DNA from: an uncultured Psychroserpens sp.
Lineage (GTDB): Bacteria > Bacteroidota > Bacteroidia > Flavobacteriales > Flavobacteriaceae
Direction of reading: 5' to 3'
NCBI RefSeq assembly: GCF_947501425.1
Contig: NZ_CANMVN010000004.1
Span: forward strand, 1-64,000
DNA: 64,000 nt
Position 1 is the first letter of the stretch, and every line of letters begins with the position of its first letter. The translations under genes were made by a program, and so were the position numbers. A model generated the notes under the pieces. That model saw only the letters and a program-made list of their open reading frames with translations. It had not been told where the DNA came from and did no database searches. This document shows positions 42,284-50,960 of this stretch, one piece after another.

Positions 42284-42306
42284 ATGTGCTTTTGATTTCA
42301 TTAAGG

Positions 42307-42342
42307 CAAAACTACAACTTTTATATATTGAACTCAAAACTA
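42307..42342 (-). promoter_or_regulatory. Promoter of the GT2-kinase operon
   Basis: The minus strand carries TAGTTTTG twice, at 42335-42342 and 42307-42314. The TTG inside the first copy is 20 bases before the second, so it can act as its -33 element. The second copy is 23 bases from the chosen ATG. Confidence 0.55.
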
Positions 42343-42417
42343 CACACTGTTCTTAAATGTTTTTTTAATTACTTTGCGGTATATTAATGGATATCTAACT
42401 TTCGACATCAACCATCA

Positions 42418-43533
42418 ATGAAATTATTACAAATTACTGCATCTGGAGTTTGGAGAGGTCATGAACAAAAGATCATCTACCTTTACGAAGCATACAGAGA
42501 CAACAACTCCTTTGAAGATCAATATATCGTTTGTGCTAAAAACACACCTATATATGAGGTTGCTAAAGAAAAGAACATGCAGGTGATTGGCTTTGATTTC
42601 AAATCTGAATACGATTTTAAGTTTGCTAAGCAACTTGCTAAAATTGTTGAGGAAAAAGGTATTGATGTAGTGCTAATGCATAATAGTAAATCACACACAA
42701 TAGCTGTGTTGGCTCATATGTTCTACAAGATGCAAGCACCATTAGTGTTATGTCGAACCCTTATAAGGCGTGTAGACACAAATGCGCTCCGTAAATGGAA
42801 ATACAATTATAAAGGTATTAAAGATATTATTTGTGTATCTCAAGCGGTTGTGGATGTCTTAAAATTTGCAGTAAAAGATCACAGCAAACTCAGTATTGTA
42901 GGTAGCGTTACAGATATTGCAAAATTTAAAAAACAAGCTCCAAATGGTATGTTGCATGAGCAGTTTGATATTCCAAAAGATTATAAACTCATAGGAAATA
43001 TTGCCGCATTTACAGGTTTTAAAGATCATTATACTTGGGTAGATACTGTCGAAATACTAGTAAAACGTAAAACTGTAAAAGCAAAATATATTTTGGTAGG
43101 TATTGGAGAATTAGAAGAAGAAATCAAACAATATGTAAGCGATAAAAATTTGAATGACCATATTATTTTTGCTGGTTTTAGAAAAGATATTCCTGAGTTA
43201 CTTCCTGAGTTTGATCTGTTCATGTTTACCTCTAACAACGAACCTACAGGTGGTGTTCTTTTAGAATCCTATGCTTGTAAAGTACCAATTGTAGCTGCTA
43301 ATGCTGGTGGAATTCCAGAAGTTATTGTAGACAAAAAAACAGGACTATTGGCTGAAGTTGGGAATCCAACCGATTTTGCAGATAAGGTAGAATTACTCAT
43401 CAATAACAAATCGTTACAGCAAGAACTTGTTGAGAACGGATATCAACACCTCAAAAATAATTTCACTAAAGATGTGATCTCTCAAAAATTTTATGAACGT
43501 TTAAAAAGCGTGGTTGAACATCACAAACGCTAA
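42418..43533 (+). CDS. Glycosyltransferase family 4
   Basis: A 371-residue retaining GT-B-fold enzyme. The N-terminal domain starts MKLLQITASGVWRGHEQKIIYLYEAYR. The donor-binding signature is the C-terminal FMFTSNNEPTGGVLLESYACKVPIVAANAGGIPEVIVDKKTGLLAEVGNP (EPTGGVLLE and the GG loop). It starts 134 bases from the divergent GT2 gene and is nine bases before the next GT4, with which it is probably co-transcribed. The sugar and acceptor are unknown. Confidence 0.9.
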   Translation: MKLLQITASGVWRGHEQKIIYLYEAYRDNNSFEDQYIVCAKNTPIYEVAKEKNMQVIGFDFKSEYDFKFAKQLAKIVEEKGIDVVLMHNSKSHTIAVLAHMFYKMQAPLVLCRTLIRRVDTNALRKWKYNYKGIKDIICVSQAVVDVLKFAVKDHSKLSIVGSVTDIAKFKKQAPNGMLHEQFDIPKDYKLIGNIAAFTGFKDHYTWVDTVEILVKRKTVKAKYILVGIGELEEEIKQYVSDKNLNDHIIFAGFRKDIPELLPEFDLFMFTSNNEPTGGVLLESYACKVPIVAANAGGIPEVIVDKKTGLLAEVGNPTDFADKVELLINNKSLQQELVENGYQHLKNNFTKDVISQKFYERLKSVVEHHKR

Positions 43534-43542
43534 TATTAATAG

Positions 43543-44718
43543 ATGAAAATTGTCTTTTTTACAAATGAATACGCTCACCCAAAACTTCCATCTTCTGGAG
43601 GTGTTGGCTCATTTTTAAAAACCATGGCAGAATCTATGAGCAAGCTAGGTCATGAGGTTCACATCTATGGGTTTTCTAAACGTGCTGTTGCATTTGGGTA
43701 TGACAATATCAAAATCACTTACATAAAAAATTACAAAAAACAATTTCCGTTCTCTGAGTTTTTGAGATCAATTAGCGGAAAATTAAATCTCAAAAATGCT
43801 GAGCTTAACTTTTTAAAAAAAGAACGTCGTTACCTTGCCAAAGAGCTCAAAAATTACTGCAAAATTCATGACATAGATATCATAGAATCATTTGTATTTA
43901 ATGGGTTTACAGCGTATTGGAACAACTCTACTCCACTTGTCATTCGTTTTCATGGTTCTCGCGGATTTTGGCATTACTATCTTGGTGCAAAAAAAGAAGA
44001 GCATAAAATACATATGGAACAAAAAGCGCTTGAAGCCACACCATACACTGTTACTGTATCTCAATTTTCAGCCAACGCTCTAAAACATATTTATGCCATA
44101 GATGTGGATACAATCATCTACAATGGTATTGATGCAAATCTGTTTGCTCCAAATCCTAACATCAAAGAAATTGAACACTCCATTTTTTATTTTGGAACAA
44201 TTTCAAAAGCTAAGGGTCTAGACACTCTTTGTAAGGTTTTTAATGAGGTCATAAAGGCATACCCAGATGCCTCATTACATTTAATTGGCAGAGGAACAAA
44301 CTATCTGGATCATCTCAAAACTAATGTGCTTTCTCCTGTAGCAAAAGACAATGTAACCTATTATGGTGCCAAACAAATAGAAGAACTCCCAAAGTTAGTT
44401 TCTAAAGCAACTGTTTGTGTATTTCCATCACTCAATGAAACTTTTGGGCTCATCATTGCTGAAGCCATGGCTTTACAAAAGCCTGTGATTGCCTCAGACA
44501 TTCCCTCTTTTAATGAGATCATCACACCTAAAGAAAACGGCTTTATTGCAAAAACACTTCAAGACTACACCAAATACATTGATTTGATCTTTACAAATTC
44601 AGAAGAAAAACTACGTATTTCAAAAAACGCAAGAGCTCACGTCTTGAGTACGTTTACAAAGGAAAAAATGGTTGAAACATCAATCGCTTATTATCAAGAG
44701 ATTTTAGACCAAAATTAA
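43543..44718 (+). CDS. Glycosyltransferase family 4
   Basis: A 391-residue retaining GT-B-fold enzyme. The glycine-rich acceptor loop is LPSSGGVGSFLKTMAESMSKLGHEVHIYG. The donor side reads FYFGTISKAKGLDTLCKVF, then VCVFPSLNETFGLIIAEAMALQKPVIASDIPSFNEII, the classical E-x7-E pattern. It follows the other GT4 by nine bases. It is the last gene of the glycan cluster. The substrates are unknown. Confidence 0.92.
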   Translation: MKIVFFTNEYAHPKLPSSGGVGSFLKTMAESMSKLGHEVHIYGFSKRAVAFGYDNIKITYIKNYKKQFPFSEFLRSISGKLNLKNAELNFLKKERRYLAKELKNYCKIHDIDIIESFVFNGFTAYWNNSTPLVIRFHGSRGFWHYYLGAKKEEHKIHMEQKALEATPYTVTVSQFSANALKHIYAIDVDTIIYNGIDANLFAPNPNIKEIEHSIFYFGTISKAKGLDTLCKVFNEVIKAYPDASLHLIGRGTNYLDHLKTNVLSPVAKDNVTYYGAKQIEELPKLVSKATVCVFPSLNETFGLIIAEAMALQKPVIASDIPSFNEIITPKENGFIAKTLQDYTKYIDLIFTNSEEKLRISKNARAHVLSTFTKEKMVETSIAYYQEILDQN

Positions 44719-44797
44719 ATCCAAACGTTATCAAAAAAATATCTTTAATCTTTTAAATAAAAAAGATAAGAGATTTTAAAAGATGTCTGTTATGTCG

Positions 44798-44805
44798 TAA
44801 ATTTG
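44798..44805 (+). promoter_or_regulatory. -7 box of the cca operon
   Basis: TAAATTTG matches TAnnTTTG exactly. It gives a leader of about 90 bases before the ATG at 44902. Confidence 0.5.
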
Positions 44806-44866
44806 CAAAACGAAATTAACGACACAAAATCATTCTATTTTTAATAAGTATAGAAGTTTTGTAAAG

Positions 44867-44902
44867 ATGAAAGCGAAACGATATTTGCCAGGAGCAATTT
44901 GA
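44867..44902 (+). CDS. Candidate 11-codon upstream ORF before cca
   Basis: ATG at 44867 opens a frame for MKAKRYLPGAI, and its TGA stop shares one base with the ATG of the CCA enzyme (TGATG). The AGGAG that seems to serve the CCA enzyme lies inside it. The geometry suits translational coupling. The peptide is too short to judge by composition alone. Confidence 0.25.
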   Translation: MKAKRYLPGAI

Positions 44903-46323
44903 TGATGAATTACAAACAAGCCCTTACACATCCTATTTTTAAAATCATCTCTAAATCTGCAAAAGAATTAGGGTTAGACAGCTATGTTATTGGTGGATTT
45001 GTTCGTGATTACATTTTAGATCGTGGTGAGCATAAAGATATTGATATTGTTGCTATTGGAAGCGGTATTGCTCTAGCCAAAGAAGTTGCTAAAAATCTCC
45101 CTGACCAACCCAAAGTTCAAGTGTTTAAAACTTACGGAACAGCTATGTTGGTGCATGATGGGATGGATATCGAATTTGTTGGTGCTCGTAAAGAGTCTTA
45201 CAATGAAGATAGCAGAAACCCAATCGTTGAGAATGGCACCTTACAGGATGACCAAAATAGAAGAGATTTTACCATAAATGCTATGGCTCTCAATCTTTCC
45301 GAGGATCACTTCGGAAATTTATTAGATCCATTTAATGGTGTTCAGGATTTGAAAGATAACATCATCCGTACACCTCTCGACCCAGACATTACTTATAGTG
45401 ATGATCCTCTAAGAATGATGCGTGCTATCAGATTTGCAACACAATTGGGATTTTCAATTGAATCAGAGTCACTCAAAGCTATTTCAAGAAACAATCATCG
45501 TATTAAAATCATTACTAAAGAGCGAATAGTCGTAGAACTCAATAAAATTCTTGAAAGCGATACGCCATCAATAGGCTTTTTACATTTAGAAAAAACAGGG
45601 CTTTTAAAATTCATTCTTCCTGAGCTTACAGCATTAAAGGGAATTGATGAAGTTGAAGGTCAGACTCATAAAGATAATTTTTATCACACTTTAGAAGTGG
45701 TTGACAATATTGCTAAGCATACAGATAATCTTTGGCTACGTTGGGCAGCTTTGCTTCATGATATTGGTAAAGCACCTACAAAAAAATTCAGCAAAAAAGT
45801 GGGCTGGACCTTCCATGCTCACGAATTTGAAGGTGCTAAAATGGTATATCATTTATTTAAGCGCTTGAAAATGCCACTGAATGAAAAAATGAAGTTTGTT
45901 CAAAAAATGGTATTTATGAGTTCTCGTCCAATTGTATTGGCTCAAGATATTGTCACTGATTCGGCTGTGAGACGATTGGTGTTTGATGCTGGTGATTATG
46001 TAGAAGATTTGATGACCTTGTGTGAAGCTGATATTACAACTAAGAATCCAAAAAAATTCAACAAATACCACAACAATTTTAAAATTGTTCGTCAAAAAAT
46101 TGTTGAAGTTGAAGCAAGAGATCACGTTAGAAATTTCCAACCTCCAATTTCAGGAGAAGAAATTATGAAGACCTTTAATTTAAAACCATCCAGAGAAATT
46201 GGTAAAATTAAAGAAGTTATCAAAGAAGCTATTTTAGAAGGTGAAATCCCAAATGAATATGAAGCAGCCTATCAACTCATGCTGAAAGAAGGGGAAAAAT
46301 TAGGTCTAAAAACGAATCCATAA
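44902..46323 (+). CDS. cca: CCA-adding tRNA nucleotidyltransferase with HD domain
   Basis: A 473-residue enzyme that builds or repairs the CCA 3' end of tRNAs. The nucleotidyltransferase head has YVIGGFVRDYILDRGEHKDIDIV, RRDFTINAMALNL and the arm region around LRMMRAIRFATQLGF. A C-terminal HD phosphohydrolase domain carries LRWAALLHDIGKA and FHAHEFEGA. The ATG at 44902 is seven bases after AGGAG (44890-44894), one of the few clear Shine-Dalgarno sites in the window. TTG 44899 is less likely. GNAT and ctaA genes follow closely. Confidence 0.95.
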   Translation: MMNYKQALTHPIFKIISKSAKELGLDSYVIGGFVRDYILDRGEHKDIDIVAIGSGIALAKEVAKNLPDQPKVQVFKTYGTAMLVHDGMDIEFVGARKESYNEDSRNPIVENGTLQDDQNRRDFTINAMALNLSEDHFGNLLDPFNGVQDLKDNIIRTPLDPDITYSDDPLRMMRAIRFATQLGFSIESESLKAISRNNHRIKIITKERIVVELNKILESDTPSIGFLHLEKTGLLKFILPELTALKGIDEVEGQTHKDNFYHTLEVVDNIAKHTDNLWLRWAALLHDIGKAPTKKFSKKVGWTFHAHEFEGAKMVYHLFKRLKMPLNEKMKFVQKMVFMSSRPIVLAQDIVTDSAVRRLVFDAGDYVEDLMTLCEADITTKNPKKFNKYHNNFKIVRQKIVEVEARDHVRNFQPPISGEEIMKTFNLKPSREIGKIKEVIKEAILEGEIPNEYEAAYQLMLKEGEKLGLKTNP

Positions 46324-46325
46324 CT

Positions 46326-46778
46326 ATGATTGAGGTAATCAGAACAAATTCAAATACTAAAGATTTTATAAACCTTGTAAAAGAATTGGATGCCTATTTG
46401 AAAACTACTGATGGTGATGAGCATGAGTTTTACAATCAATTTAATGGTATAGATGTTCTAAAACATGTTGTAGTTGCTTACTCAGATAGCATTCCTGTAG
46501 GTTGTGGTGCTTTTAAAACATTTAACGGTTCTAAAGTAGAAATTAAACGAATGTATACCAGCCCTGAATATCGTGGAAATGGTATTGCTTCTAAAATTCT
46601 GGATGCTTTAGAACATTGGGCTAAAGAATTAGGATATGCCGCTTGTATTTTAGAAACAGGAAAACGTCAGCAAGAGGCCGTTGCATTTTATAAAAAGAAG
46701 AATTACAAAATTATTTCAAATTATGGTCAGTACATTGGTATGGACAATAGTTTGTGCTTTGAAAAAGAAATTGTTTAG
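46326..46778 (+). CDS. GNAT-family N-acetyltransferase
   Basis: A 150-residue acetyl-CoA-dependent acetyltransferase. The core has KRMYTSPEYRGNGIASKILDALEHWA, with the RGNGIA pyrophosphate-binding loop, and LETGKRQQEAVAFYKKKNYKII after it. The target amine is unknown. It starts two bases after the CCA gene, and its stop directly abuts the ATG of ctaA, so all three are probably on one transcript. Confidence 0.93.
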   Translation: MIEVIRTNSNTKDFINLVKELDAYLKTTDGDEHEFYNQFNGIDVLKHVVVAYSDSIPVGCGAFKTFNGSKVEIKRMYTSPEYRGNGIASKILDALEHWAKELGYAACILETGKRQQEAVAFYKKKNYKIISNYGQYIGMDNSLCFEKEIV

Positions 46779-47795
46779 ATGAAAAAGGATAACAAAAAGG
46801 TCATTTATTGGCTGTTAACAGGTTGTGTTTTAATTTTTATTATGGTCATTGTTGGTGGTATCACCAGGTTAACCCATTCGGGATTATCAATTTCGAATTA
46901 TAAGTTAATTTCAGGAACAATTCCACCAATGAACGAAGTCGAATGGCAGGAAGCATTTGACCTTTATAAACAATATCCCGAATACCAGAAACTAAACACT
47001 CATTTTGATCTCCAGGATTTTAAAGACATCTATTTCTGGGAATGGATCCATCGTGTGATTGGACGATTTATCGGACTCGTATTCATTATTCCGTTCTTAT
47101 ACTTCCTCATACGAAAACAACTCTCAAAACCAACCATCAAGAAAAGTATCATCCTGCTTTGTATGGGAGCTTTTCAAGGTTTTCTAGGATGGTATATGGT
47201 AAAAAGCGGCTTGGTAGACAACCCAGATGTAAGCCATTACCGACTAGCGATGCACCTTACTACAGCATTCCTGACGTTTGCTTACACGTTCTGGGTGGCT
47301 TTAGATCTCATATTTCCGAAGAAAAAAGAGGTTAATAAAAGTATGAGAAACTTCATTCGTGTAGGACTGGTTATTTTAGTTATTCAAATCATTTATGGTG
47401 CTTTTGTTGCAGGTTTAGATGCTGGTTTTATTCATAATCACTGGCCAATGATGAGTGATGGGAAATTTATGCATGAAACGGTTTACATAGAACAAGAACC
47501 ACTCTACAGAAATTTCATTGAAGGCAAAAGTGGTGTTCAGTTTGTTCATCGAACACTAGCCTATATTGTTGTTGCGTTTATTATTGCTATTTGGTACAGA
47601 ATGAGACGTCTTATAGTTACAAAATATCAAATCACTGGTATAAATACCTTATTGGTTGGTGTTGCTATACAGTTTATCTTAGGTGTGCTTACCATAATAT
47701 ACGCAGTACCTGTATGGCTTGGAGTGGTACATCAGGTTGGTGCATTCTTACTCCTTTCGGCAATGGTATTTACCTTACACCGATTTAGTAAATAA
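46779..47795 (+). CDS. ctaA: Heme A synthase (COX15/CtaA family)
   Basis: A 338-residue inner-membrane enzyme that oxidises heme O to heme A for cytochrome c oxidase. About eight transmembrane helices are seen, in two related four-helix halves, each with two histidines as heme ligands: FWEWIHRVIGRFIG and RLAMHLTTAF in the first half, and VQFVHRTLAYIVV and VHQVGAFLLLS in the second. The first helix contains GGITRLTHSGLSI, a family signature. It abuts the GNAT gene without gap. Confidence 0.93.
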   Translation: MKKDNKKVIYWLLTGCVLIFIMVIVGGITRLTHSGLSISNYKLISGTIPPMNEVEWQEAFDLYKQYPEYQKLNTHFDLQDFKDIYFWEWIHRVIGRFIGLVFIIPFLYFLIRKQLSKPTIKKSIILLCMGAFQGFLGWYMVKSGLVDNPDVSHYRLAMHLTTAFLTFAYTFWVALDLIFPKKKEVNKSMRNFIRVGLVILVIQIIYGAFVAGLDAGFIHNHWPMMSDGKFMHETVYIEQEPLYRNFIEGKSGVQFVHRTLAYIVVAFIIAIWYRMRRLIVTKYQITGINTLLVGVAIQFILGVLTIIYAVPVWLGVVHQVGAFLLLSAMVFTLHRFSK

Positions 47796-47821
47796 TTTAA
47801 AAAATAGTTTATTTTTACATC

Positions 47822-48340
47822 ATGATTTATAGATTTAGAGTCATACTAGATAACGACACAGAAGACGATATTTTCAGAGATATTGAAATCCGTGAAACAG
47901 ATTCACTTGAGGATCTACACAATACAATTACGCAATCTTTTGGATTTGACGGATTGGAAATGGCTTCTTTCTATATCAGTAATGATGCTTGGGAACAAGG
48001 TGAAGAAATCTCTATGTTTGATGTTAGTGAAGGTGCTAATGCAGTTCGCACTATGAATGAAACTACTCTAAATGATGTGGTCCATGAAGCTCAAACAAAA
48101 CTCATTTATGTTTACGATTTTTTAAGCATGTGGACCTTTTTTGTAGAGCTTGCTGAAATTGTCGATGAAGCTGAAGGTACCGACTACCCAAACCTTATGT
48201 TTGTTCACGGACAAATACCAGATACAGCTCCGGAAAAAGCATTTGAAGCTGAAGATTTTGGAGACGACTTTAATGAGTTTGATGATGATATCGATGTTGA
48301 TGATTATGACAATTTAGACTTTGACGAAAATTGGAATTAA
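47822..48340 (+). CDS. pRiA4b ORF-3-like protein
   Basis: A 172-residue protein of the plasmid pRiA4b ORF-3-like (IS1096 passenger-like) family. The start MIYRFRVILDNDTEDDIFRDIEIRE leads to LHNTITQSFGFDGLEMASFYISNDAWEQG, typical of the domain. The C-terminal 40 residues are very acidic (DDFNEFDDDIDVDDYDNLDFDENWN pattern, about 140-172). No function is proven for the family. There is no transposase nearby, so it is an ordinary chromosomal copy. Confidence 0.85.
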   Translation: MIYRFRVILDNDTEDDIFRDIEIRETDSLEDLHNTITQSFGFDGLEMASFYISNDAWEQGEEISMFDVSEGANAVRTMNETTLNDVVHEAQTKLIYVYDFLSMWTFFVELAEIVDEAEGTDYPNLMFVHGQIPDTAPEKAFEAEDFGDDFNEFDDDIDVDDYDNLDFDENWN

Positions 48341-48352
48341 TACATCTTACTA

Positions 48353-48931
48353 ATGACTGATTTTAAATTCTACCTAGAAGAAGGCATCAATCATATTCTG
48401 GACCCAGATGGTTTAGATCATTTCTATTTCATACTCTCATTTTGCATCTTATACACATTTAACGACTGGAAAAAAATCTTGGGATTAGTTACTGCTTTTA
48501 CCGTTGGGCACTGTGTGACATTATTTCTCTCTGGATTAGATCTCGTTAGAATTAACTCTGATCTTGTTGAACTACTCATCCCTATTACTATCCTGTTGAG
48601 TTGTATCAATAATTTTTGGTTATTAGCTAAAGACAAACAATCTAAACAACAACTTACTACAACATACATCATTTTATTAGCCTTTGGTCTCATTCACGGA
48701 TTAGGATTTTCTAACTATATTAAAATGATGATCTTTGATGATGAGTCTATCGTTTTACCCTTATTAGGATTTAATATTGGTATCGAACTCGCTCAATTAC
48801 TTATTGTTGCTGGTTTTCTAGTACTAATTTCTGTAGGAAATCTCATTTTGAAATCTAAAATAAAATGGCTAAGATTAACTGTTAATCTCATTATTTTTCT
48901 ACTTGTCCTTAAGATGATGATCATAGATTAG
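48353..48931 (+). CDS. HupE/UreJ-family membrane protein
   Basis: A 192-residue membrane protein with about six transmembrane helices and the family start FYLEEGINHILDPDGLDHFYFILSF, including two conserved His residues, then TAFTVGHCVTLFLSG and FGLIHGLGFSNYIKMM with further His. HupE/UreJ proteins are often nickel or metal permeases; the substrate here is not known. The gene lies 12 bases after the pRiA4b-like gene and is probably co-transcribed. Confidence 0.88.
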   Translation: MTDFKFYLEEGINHILDPDGLDHFYFILSFCILYTFNDWKKILGLVTAFTVGHCVTLFLSGLDLVRINSDLVELLIPITILLSCINNFWLLAKDKQSKQQLTTTYIILLAFGLIHGLGFSNYIKMMIFDDESIVLPLLGFNIGIELAQLLIVAGFLVLISVGNLILKSKIKWLRLTVNLIIFLLVLKMMIID

Positions 48932-49016
48932 TTATCTTTTCAGAATGAACTATATCTGGATTTTGTAACAAAACGAATGTATAGTCGTCATACTTTAATA
49001 ATCAACCACTGCAGAC

Positions 49017-49946
49017 ATGAGTTCCGCAGAAAAAATCAATCAAATTTTGGAATCAATTCTAACCATTAACAATCTCAGTAAGAATTTTGGTCACGTCAAA
49101 GCTGTAAAAGATTTATCATTTACAATCAATAAAGGTAATGTTTATGGCATTTTAGGTCCTAACGGAAGTGGTAAATCAACCACTCTAGGTATTGTATTAA
49201 ATGTGGTCAATAAAACCGAAGGTAATTTCCATTGGTTTGACGGTAATACCTCTACTCACGATGCACTTAAAAAGGTTGGTGCTATTATCGAGCGACCAAA
49301 CTTTTATCCTTACATGACCGCTCAGCAAAACTTAAAGTTAGTCTGTAGAATCAAAGGTGTGGACGATAGTAAAATTCAAGAAAAACTTGACGTTGTCGGA
49401 CTTCTAGATCGAAAAGATCATAAATTCAAAACCTATTCATTAGGTATGAAACAGCGTTTAGCAATTGCATCTGCTTTGCTAAATGATCCTGAAATCTTAA
49501 TATTAGATGAACCTACAAATGGTTTAGATCCGCAAGGAATTCATCAAATTCGTCAGATTATAAAAGATATTGCCAATGACGGAACCACCATACTTTTAGC
49601 CTCTCACCTATTGGATGAAGTTGAAAAAGTATGCTCTCATGTTGTAGTATTGAGAAAAGGAGAGAAATTGTATTCAGGTCGTGTAGATGAAATGATATCC
49701 AGTCATGGATTTTTCGAACTAAAAGCAGAAAAACAAGAGAAACTTATCAAAGTTCTTGAAGAGCATTCGTACTTCGGAACTATAAAAGTTGAAGACAATT
49801 TGATTACTGCCTTTTTAAATGAACCTATGGATTCGCATACATTTAACAAACTCATGTTTGATAAAGGTATCGTCCTATCTCACCTTGTGAAACGTAAAGA
49901 AAGTTTAGAAGAGCAATTCTTACAATTAACAGATAATAACAACTAA
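49017..49946 (+). CDS. ABC transporter ATP-binding protein
   Basis: A 309-residue ATPase of an ABC exporter. Walker A is LGPNGSGKST, the Q loop is around PNFYPYMTAQQN, the signature is YSLGMKQRL, Walker B is ILILDEPTNGLDP, and the H loop is LLASHLLDEVE. A C-terminal regulatory part follows. Its partner permease lies 58 bases downstream. The substrate is unknown. Upstream of IESILTINNLSK there are about 12 residues of ill-conserved N terminus, so a later start is possible. Confidence 0.94.
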   Translation: MSSAEKINQILESILTINNLSKNFGHVKAVKDLSFTINKGNVYGILGPNGSGKSTTLGIVLNVVNKTEGNFHWFDGNTSTHDALKKVGAIIERPNFYPYMTAQQNLKLVCRIKGVDDSKIQEKLDVVGLLDRKDHKFKTYSLGMKQRLAIASALLNDPEILILDEPTNGLDPQGIHQIRQIIKDIANDGTTILLASHLLDEVEKVCSHVVVLRKGEKLYSGRVDEMISSHGFFELKAEKQEKLIKVLEEHSYFGTIKVEDNLITAFLNEPMDSHTFNKLMFDKGIVLSHLVKRKESLEEQFLQLTDNNN

Positions 49947-50004
49947 TCATCAATCAAATCAAGTCTGAAACGCAAATTTTCAGAACAATCAAAAACCAAC
50001 CACC

Positions 50005-50829
50005 ATGTTAAGATTATTACAGTTAGAACTTCAAAAATTATTGCTCAACAGAGCAAGTAAAGTTCTTATTTTTATATCATTCATTCTACCATTCTTCGTT
50101 ATTATATTATCTTCATTACGAATCAACTTTTTTGGTTTATTTGTACTAGAATTAGGACATTATGGTGTGTTTAATTTCCCCATAGTTTGGCATATTACGA
50201 CATTCTTTGCTGCCCAATTTAAGTTCTTTTTTGCTATAGTTGTTGTAAGTATGATTGGTAATGAATATAGTAATAAGACCATAAAACAAAACCTTATTGA
50301 CGGATTGAGTAAAAAGGAATTCATTTTATCAAAATTCTACACCATTTTATTCTTTTCTGCCGTAGCTACATTAATTATATTTCTAATCTGTTTAGTTATC
50401 GGGTTATATTATTCTAGTATCAGTGAGCCTCACCTCATCTTTAGAGGCACAGAATTTCTGTTAGCTTATTTCCTTAAATTAGTCGGATTTTTTAGTCTCT
50501 GTTTATTCCTCGGAATGTTGGTAAAGCGTTCAGCTTTTGCATTAGCATTTTTATTCGTGCTTTGGTTATTAGAATGGATTATTTTCGGACTAATTACTTG
50601 GAAAGTTAATGCTGATGTTGCTGAAAGAATTCAGAATTTCTTTCCGTTAAAATCTATGTATAAGCTTATAGATCAACCTATACAGCGAATTGTAATGTCC
50701 AAGATGCCAGAAAAAGCAGATATTGCTTACGATTTTGCAGTGCATTGGCATGAGATAGCTATTGTAATTTGCTGGACAGCTTTATTTATCTTTTTATCGT
50801 ATAGATTATTAAAAAAGCGAGATTTGTAA
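50005..50829 (+). CDS. ABC transporter permease
   Basis: A 274-residue inner-membrane protein with six predicted transmembrane helices, starting MLRLLQLELQKLLLNRASKVLIFISFILPFFVIIL. The pattern MIGNEYSNKTIKQNLIDGLSKKEFILSKF matches the ABC-2 permease family. It is paired with the ATPase directly upstream. The substrate is unknown. A family-2 exporter of this kind often moves lipids, polysaccharides or peptides. Confidence 0.9.
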   Translation: MLRLLQLELQKLLLNRASKVLIFISFILPFFVIILSSLRINFFGLFVLELGHYGVFNFPIVWHITTFFAAQFKFFFAIVVVSMIGNEYSNKTIKQNLIDGLSKKEFILSKFYTILFFSAVATLIIFLICLVIGLYYSSISEPHLIFRGTEFLLAYFLKLVGFFSLCLFLGMLVKRSAFALAFLFVLWLLEWIIFGLITWKVNADVAERIQNFFPLKSMYKLIDQPIQRIVMSKMPEKADIAYDFAVHWHEIAIVICWTALFIFLSYRLLKKRDL

Positions 50830-50960
50830 TATCTTTATTGACTCAGTAGTTCTATAAGAACAGAAACCAATTTTGAACTCTCTTTTTTAAAGAAAATTAG
50901 GAGTTTTAAATGTCAGTTTGTTATATCCATAGAACGTCTTGGTTAATTGCTAAATATTAC

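Noticed and set aside
47822-48340. pRiA4b ORF-3-like gene as a sign of a mobile element
   Set aside because: No transposase, inverted repeat or integrase is nearby, and it lies in an ordinary gene run.
50910-50960. A 17-codon extension of the T9SS protein at 50961
   Set aside because: The signal peptide begins at MKKNH; the extension has no signal-peptide character and separates no motif.
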